From: Monocercomonoides exilis
Lineage: Eukaryota; Preaxostyla; Oxymonadida; Polymastigidae
Direction: 5' to 3'
Length of the DNA stretch: 64,000 nucleotides
NCBI GenBank assembly: GCA_001643675.2
Contig: LSRY02000038.1
Location: forward strand, 64,501-128,500
Shown: piece by piece, positions 58,973 to 64,000 of the stretch
How the letters are laid out: each line of letters starts with the position of its first letter
How positions within the stretch are numbered: position 1 is the stretch's first letter
Made by a program: the position numbers and the translations under genes
The notes under the pieces: model-generated
Told to the model about the DNA's origin: nothing
Seen by the model: only the letters and a program-made list of their open reading frames with translations
Database searches by the model: none

Positions 58973-59599
58973 TTCAATGGCTTAAAAATTCATTTCATTT
59001 GTTTGTGATATCGCAACACCTCACCATGAACATATGAATTGCGAAACATAATCTTCTCCTTTTGAATGAACTGTTGCAATTTGAATGAAATCAAGATTTT
59101 TGAAATGAACAACCGTGTTTCATGAACTTTTTTCTTTGAAGAAGAACAAACTTCCTCTTCAAAAGATATATTTCCAATTCAAAATGAGAAAAGATAATTA
59201 TAGTTAATAATTTCTTGTAATCGTTGTATTTTTTCGAGTATTTTTTCATTCATGATGGAACAATTTTTGTCACTTCCATCAGTCACCAAACTTTTCAAGT
59301 CAAAAGTCAGTTCCTAACATAGATACACGTTGCAACTCATTTTTTTCTAGAACCTCATTGAGATAAAATATTCAATTTAATCTCGAACGGAATAATGATT
59401 TCGAAAAGGATCAATCGTTTTGAAGACTCTGTTGGCATTTATCAAAAGCATTAAGAAAAAAAATCCACAAATAAAATTTTTTTTCACCTGTTCAAAATTT
59501 TTTTCGAAAAAATTCTTGACATAAGCAATGGCTGAACTATATCTCTTCATTTGTCAAAAAGCAGGAGTGAATTAAAAAATGTGATTTATTGATTTGGGA
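58973..59599. other. Intergenic, nothing recognised
   Basis: AT-rich 3' flank of copy 6. Confidence 0.45.
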
Positions 59600-59890
59600 C
59601 AAAATATCACTTCAGGCATTTTCATAGAAATATTTTGCACTGTGAATAAACCTTGAGTGATCAAAAATTCAAAAAAAATGGGTTCATTTTTTGAAACACG
59701 TGTGAGATTCCTAAACACTTTGTGAAATATTTCTGTGATTCATGTCTACAGATTATGAAAGTCTGATTTATTTTAAAATCTGAAAAAGTTTTCAAAGTTA
59801 TGAGCTGTTCAAAAATTTGCACAAAGTGCAATAAAAGATTGAAAGTCCGTATTTTCTTCTATTTGAGAATTCTTGTTGTTGTATGTCGGG
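59600..59890 (-). mobile_element. Merlin-type element relic, 3' end (copy R2)
   Basis: Degenerate match to 15380-15640 in the same orientation (ACTTCAGGCATTTTCAT, ATGGGTTCATTTTTTGA, TCTGATTTATTTTAAAATCT, TTGAAAGTCCGTATTTTC) and to the reverse complement of 61565-61835. No coding sequence remains. Confidence 0.5.
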
Positions 59891-60799
59891 AATTTCAATG
59901 TTAGTGAGGGAAAAAATTATCGATGAATTTCCAACAATTCACTATTTGATAAACATTTTTATTATTCAAATTATTTTCATTCGCATCGTTTGATTCTTTT
60001 TTTCATAAGTTGAAAACCATTATCGAATACTTATTCATTAACACAGATTTCAACAAAAAAGATAATATTTTCACATTCATTATTTAAGTGTTTCTTTTTG
60101 ATGTCATGTGAACTCTTTCTCAATCGTTCAATTGGTGAAATTGAAAGATAATACAGCATATGAAACTCGAATGTGGCAACGCATCAATAACTCTTATTCA
60201 TTTCTTCAACTTGAAAGAACACAAAAATTGCATAAGAATTCACAACTCGATAATCCATTTGATGTCAAGGAAAATTCTTTTTGATAATGTCACAAGGACT
60301 TCGACCTTTTTTCCGAAAATCATTTGATATCAAATTAATAACCTATTTGTTGCTTGAGTCCAACAATAATTTGTATTCTTTTATTCATTTTCCAAATATA
60401 AAAGGATTTTTAGGAGATAATAAATATATTTTTTAAACATCTTTTTTCCAAACTATTTTTTTTATGTGGTTTTGTTCAAATACAAAGTTGCACTTCTTTG
60501 TTGTTAAAGATCTTTAATTTTTCGCATCATCAATCTTTCAAAATGAATAAAATAGGTAATTGCACAATATACAACAGGCTTGGATATTTCATGAAAAGGT
60601 TTATTGAGAAATTATATAAACACACACACGATTATTAACGAATAATTTTATGCGGAAACTCATTTAAAAATAAAAATGAAATCAGCACTTGCAAATTTAT
60701 ATCATGGGAATAATCATATTTTTTGATCAACACATTTTCAAAATAACAATTGTTTTCAATGGAAATGGAAGATCATGAAATGAAAATACACATACTTAA
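59891..60799. other. AT-rich intergenic, nothing recognised
   Basis: No gene; may include unrecognised parts of the flanking element relics. Confidence 0.4.
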
Positions 60800-61835
60800 C
60801 AAGATGTTCCATATTGCTAACGAAACATGGGATTGGTTTCAAAGGGACGTTTTGGATGTATGATTCAAAGAGTGCAGAAAATGCAAAAGAGAAATGTCTT
60901 TGTACAAGAGAAATCTTAACACAAGACAATGGAGATGTTTCCGATGAAACAAAACAATAAGTTAACTATCAGGCTTATCCATTGAAAAACAAAAAGTGGG
61001 ATTAAACAAAATCATGCATATCTTGTTATTCAAATGAATAAAATTATCAATAACACAAACTTCTCTTCTTCTTGGAATTCATAGAAATACTGCACGTTTT
61101 TTTTTCTTTGGCTACAGCTTCCATGTCCAAAATGGAAGCAAATTCATTCGAATGCCTTGGCGTCTGTATTCAATCGCAGAAATAGACGATGCGATTTTGC
61201 TCAAAAGGAAATTTCACAAAGGTCGTTTGAAAAAGCAAATTTGGTTAATTGGAGCAGTTCAGAGAAATGCTGAAGGAAAACAATGGAAAAACTTTATCGT
61301 TTGTGAACGAAATAGGAAAAAAACACTCTATAACATATCATCAAAGCCAATATTTTGCCTGGAACAGCAATACATAGCGAAGAATGGAAAGTATATGCCT
61401 CTCTGGAAGAGATATGGTGTGTGCATAAAACTGTTTGCTGCAAGAATCACTTTCTTGATCCAGAAAGCGAGATTTGAACGAAAATGATTGAAAACATTTT
61501 GAGTAAGTTTCGTAGTGAAATGCCAAAAAATGATATTGGAGAAAAATTTATTGACGATTATACATTCTCATTTGGGGGGAAATACTGATTTTCAAGCTTT
61601 TTTTGCTCTTAGCACTAAAAAATTGCTTCACTTATGACTTTGTTTCACTCACTCAGATTTAAAAATAAATTTGATTTTCATATCTGAAAGCAGGCACCAT
61701 TGAAATCAAATCATAAAGTTTTGTCACATTTCACGTATGTCAAAAAATGGATAGATTTTTATTGTATTTATTGATTAAAAAAAGTCAATGAAAAGTGCAT
61801 AATTTTTCAATTAAAATGCCTGAAGTTAAAAATTC
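60800..61835 (+). mobile_element. Decayed Merlin-type transposon (copy R3)
   Basis: Around 60830-60940 the plus strand reads ETWDWFQRDVLDV, a TGA, then CRKCK, matching the N-terminal zinc-ribbon region of the 34-kb transposase. 61155-61430 reads AEIDDAILLKRKFHKGRLKK and KQIWLIGAVQR, matching its VEIDEAI block. The frame is lost near 61420 and resumes as NHFLDPESEI, TGA (near 61474), TKMIENILSKFRSEMPK, matching the third catalytic block. A non-coding stretch 61565-61835 follows and recurs at 15.4 and 59.6 kb. This relic is more diverged than the 34-kb copy and comes from a different subfamily, since the middle sequence differs widely. Confidence 0.65.
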
Positions 61836-62248
61836 TTCCCCATTTGTTTTTGGCAAGACAAGATAGCTATCATTTGTTGAAACAGTCAAAGCTATTTGCA
61901 GATACAAACAAAAAGAATTTATTGAAGAAGAGGAGGAGGACAATGAAGAAGAAGATGATGATGATGAAGACGTTCCTGTTTTGTCAACTGAAGACGAGGC
62001 AACTTCTGATGATTCTTTGGAGTAAGTGATAGGGCTGAGCATTCTGAATATGAGCCAGAATAAACGAAAAACAATTTCTTTCACTCATCATTATTTATTC
62101 GCATCATTCGTTTCACAATGAATACAAAAAACCTATATTTTTTTCTTTTTCTTTAGGAAAATTGGATTTTGATCATATTTTTGAAATGAAAAAATAACAC
62201 GTTTCCGCAAGAAATCTGAAAAAAACATTGCACGAGAATGAAATAATA
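61836..62248. other. Spacer with short acidic open stretch
   Basis: Between the Merlin relic and MITE copy 2. A GAGGAGGAC/GATGATGAT patch (61925-61970) gives short acidic frames without a recognisable domain. Confidence 0.4.
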
Positions 62249-62250
62249 TA

Positions 62251-62490
62251 TGGGTGATTCTTTTTGAAAAGTCGCAAATATTTAATTTTCTACAGATCAA
62301 AATTTTCATATTTTGCTCAAAGTCCTTTAAACATTCATCAAACTTCACCAAAATGGAATCTATTACTTGATAATGCTATTTCAAGCATTCTTGAGAAGTT
62401 TTGTGAGCTGAAACAGAAATTTGAGCAAAATATGAAAATTTTGATCTGTAGAAAATTAAACATTTGCGACTTTTCAAAAAGAATCACCCA
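62251..62490. mobile_element. MITE copy 2 (240 bp) with TA target duplication
   Basis: Starts TGGGTGATTCTTTTTGAAAA and ends with its inverted complement TTTTCAAAAAGAATCACCCA. The arms are about 70 bp and nearly perfect. A TA dinucleotide lies at 62249-62250 and again at 62491-62492. The same family is at 14699-14939. No coding capacity. TA duplication suggests mobilisation by a Tc1/mariner-type transposase, none of which is in this window. Confidence 0.8.
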
Positions 62491-62492
62491 TA

Positions 62493-64000
62493 TCTTGTAT
62501 TTATATATTTATCAGAATTTCAAACGGTCGTATATTGTGCAATAACCATCAAATATTTTTTATTGTTTAAATATTCATTCTCAAGCTAATAAAACAAAAT
62601 TCAAATGCCTGATTTTCCATATTTTTTCTGAGTTCCTATCTTTTGGAAATGAATTTTGTTCGTGAAATCCAAGAAATAATTTGTAAGAAAATTATGATAA
62701 ATTTTCTGAAGATAAATTGTGAGCTTTGATCGAATAACTTGAAATTACAAAATCCAACAAACTTTATAACAGCATAAAGAATTTATTTAGAAGAAAAAGA
62801 AAAAGAAAAAAAAAAATTGTTTTGAAGCAAACAAAATTGAAACAAAAATTGCGAAAAACACTTTCTCTCAATTATTAAACAGAGATGAAGTTTGGATGCA
62901 AAACTTTAAGTTGCTTTCTCTTCTCCTTTTCTCAGACCAATTCTTTCTGATTGTTTTGCCAGGCACTCCAAAAGTTTGAAGATCTTCCATTTTCTGCTTC
63001 TTGTCGAAAGTGATTGAAATGATTGCAAATGACAGCAGCAAAGCTTTCAACACAGCTCGAGTCATCTTCTGTTGCATTTGCCATCAGCAGATGAAGGAGA
63101 CAATGAAAGAGATGATGAATGAAGAGGAAGAGGAAGAGGAGGAGGAGGAGGAAGAAGAAGAAGAAATAGACTGAACAGAAGATAAGTTCATTGTGTAATG
63201 CGTGCTGATTGTCATTTTCTGTGGTTATTTTGCTTGAGATGAGATTGCAATGACAGAAGATGAAAAGCTGTTGAATGGAAAAGAAGATGCAGTCGATGAA
63301 TTTGTTGGATAAAAAAAAGACACGAAAAAAGAATATGTTTCTTTTCTTTTCTTTTCTTTTTTTCCATCTCAGAAAATGGAATGAATATTAATGCTGATGC
63401 AAAGAAGAGAGAAGCATCATCACCCATTTTGTGAAAGAATCATTCCAAGTCAGAGCACAGGAATCGACTTGATACGCACAGCGAAGAGTGCCAATCAGCA
63501 TTCACTCATTGCTTTCTGGCGGATAACAAACAAACAGAAAGGCAATAAAATAAAACTAAACAAAACAAAACAAAAATAAAATGATAGAAAATAAAGTTTG
63601 CATTTGAAAGAGCTATTCAATGAAAGAACGGCAGCTTTGCAGCAAAGTGTCGCTGTTGTCTATCTGCTGTGCTAGCAAGCTGATATAAACAGCAAAAACA
63701 GTCATTTTCTTTTTTCCGTTGAAATGCTCATCTTCATTTGTCATTTGAGCAACTGAAATGCAAATTGCATCTCTGATAGATCACTTGGCACATCTGTTAT
63801 CCTGTTTCATTGAAATGTTTGCTGCATTTGTCCTTTCCCTCCGAATGACAGCACAGAAAATTCAACTGCTTTCTTCTTTGCTCAGCAACTTGAATATCAC
63901 TCGTTTCAGACTTCACAGACGCACATTTGAATTTATCAAAATTGAAACTGAGGATAAAAAGGTCATAATTACCAAGCACTTCAATATCCAACAGAACAGT
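62493..64000. other. Intergenic, nothing recognised
   Basis: AT-rich to the window edge. Contains a GAGGAAGAGGAAGAGGAGGA purine patch (63120-63165) and a TTTTC repeat (63340-63365). No supported gene. Confidence 0.4.

Noticed and set aside
1-64000. tRNA, rRNA or other structured RNA genes
   Set aside because: I looked for T-loop and anticodon-arm signatures by eye and found none I could support; a covariance-model scan would be decisive.

Overview
This window is eukaryotic, AT-rich DNA, not bacterial. Genes carry short spliceosomal introns (about 53-126 bp, donors mostly GTATGAG, GTTTGA or GTTTGT, acceptors AG), there are many CT/GA microsatellites, and the recognisable proteins are eukaryotic: a VPS4 AAA ATPase, an ER GRP170-like HSP70, an NTF2/G3BP-like protein and a membrane-anchored S41 protease. 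From memory, the paralogous family that fills much of the window and the pectin-lyase/Pmp-like 'GGAL' proteins resemble those of oxymonad flagellates such as Monocercomonoides (Preaxostyla). That assignment is an inference I could not check.

Layout. 1-740: a purine tract followed by a pyrimidine tract. 1260-2188: a decayed gene of 30-residue tandem repeats. 3.1-8.1 kb: two minus-strand members of the paralogous family (copies 1 and 2). 9.0-11.6 kb: a minisatellite and a GC-richer decayed coding region. 13.5-14.2 kb: a Pmp-like fragment. 14.7-15.7 kb: a 241-bp MITE and a Merlin-type relic. 16.4-17.9 kb: family copy 3. 18.9-20.9 kb: a disrupted multi-pass membrane protein gene. 21.3-23.8 kb: an intact S41-type surface protease. 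24.3-25.2 kb: a 981-bp foldback element with 402-bp arms. 26.3-28.0 kb: a decayed Pmp-like gene interrupted by a long (CTTCCT)n tract. 28.7-30.5 kb: a seven-exon VPS4. 33.7-34.6 kb: a Merlin/IS1595-type transposase with one in-frame TGA, next to a second Pmp-like fragment at 34.8 kb. 35.3-36.8 kb: an unrecognised GC-richer disrupted gene. 38.2-43.8 kb: family copies 4 and 5 and a 3'-end fragment (copy 7). 44.7-48.1 kb: GRP170-like chaperone. 48.5-52.0 kb: NTF2/G3BP-like Ser-rich gene. 52.9-54.3 kb: an unrecognised disrupted gene. 57.5-59.0 kb: family copy 6. 59.6-61.8 kb: Merlin-type relics. 62.25-62.49 kb: a second MITE copy with TA duplication.

The dominant feature is the six-copy (plus one fragment) paralogous family. 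Its members share an intron at one position and, in the complete copies, a second intron near the start. Three copies have nearly the same ~113-bp block 109-118 bp upstream of the ATG; two others share a different upstream block. Together with the foldback element, MITEs and Merlin copies, this looks like a region shaped by duplication and transposition, with few conserved housekeeping genes (VPS4, GRP170-like, NTF2-like). Many genes here are interrupted by stops or frameshifts. The long open frames of the S41 and GRP170 genes, and conserved TGA stops in the family, argue that the code is standard and the interruptions are decay, missed introns or sequence errors.
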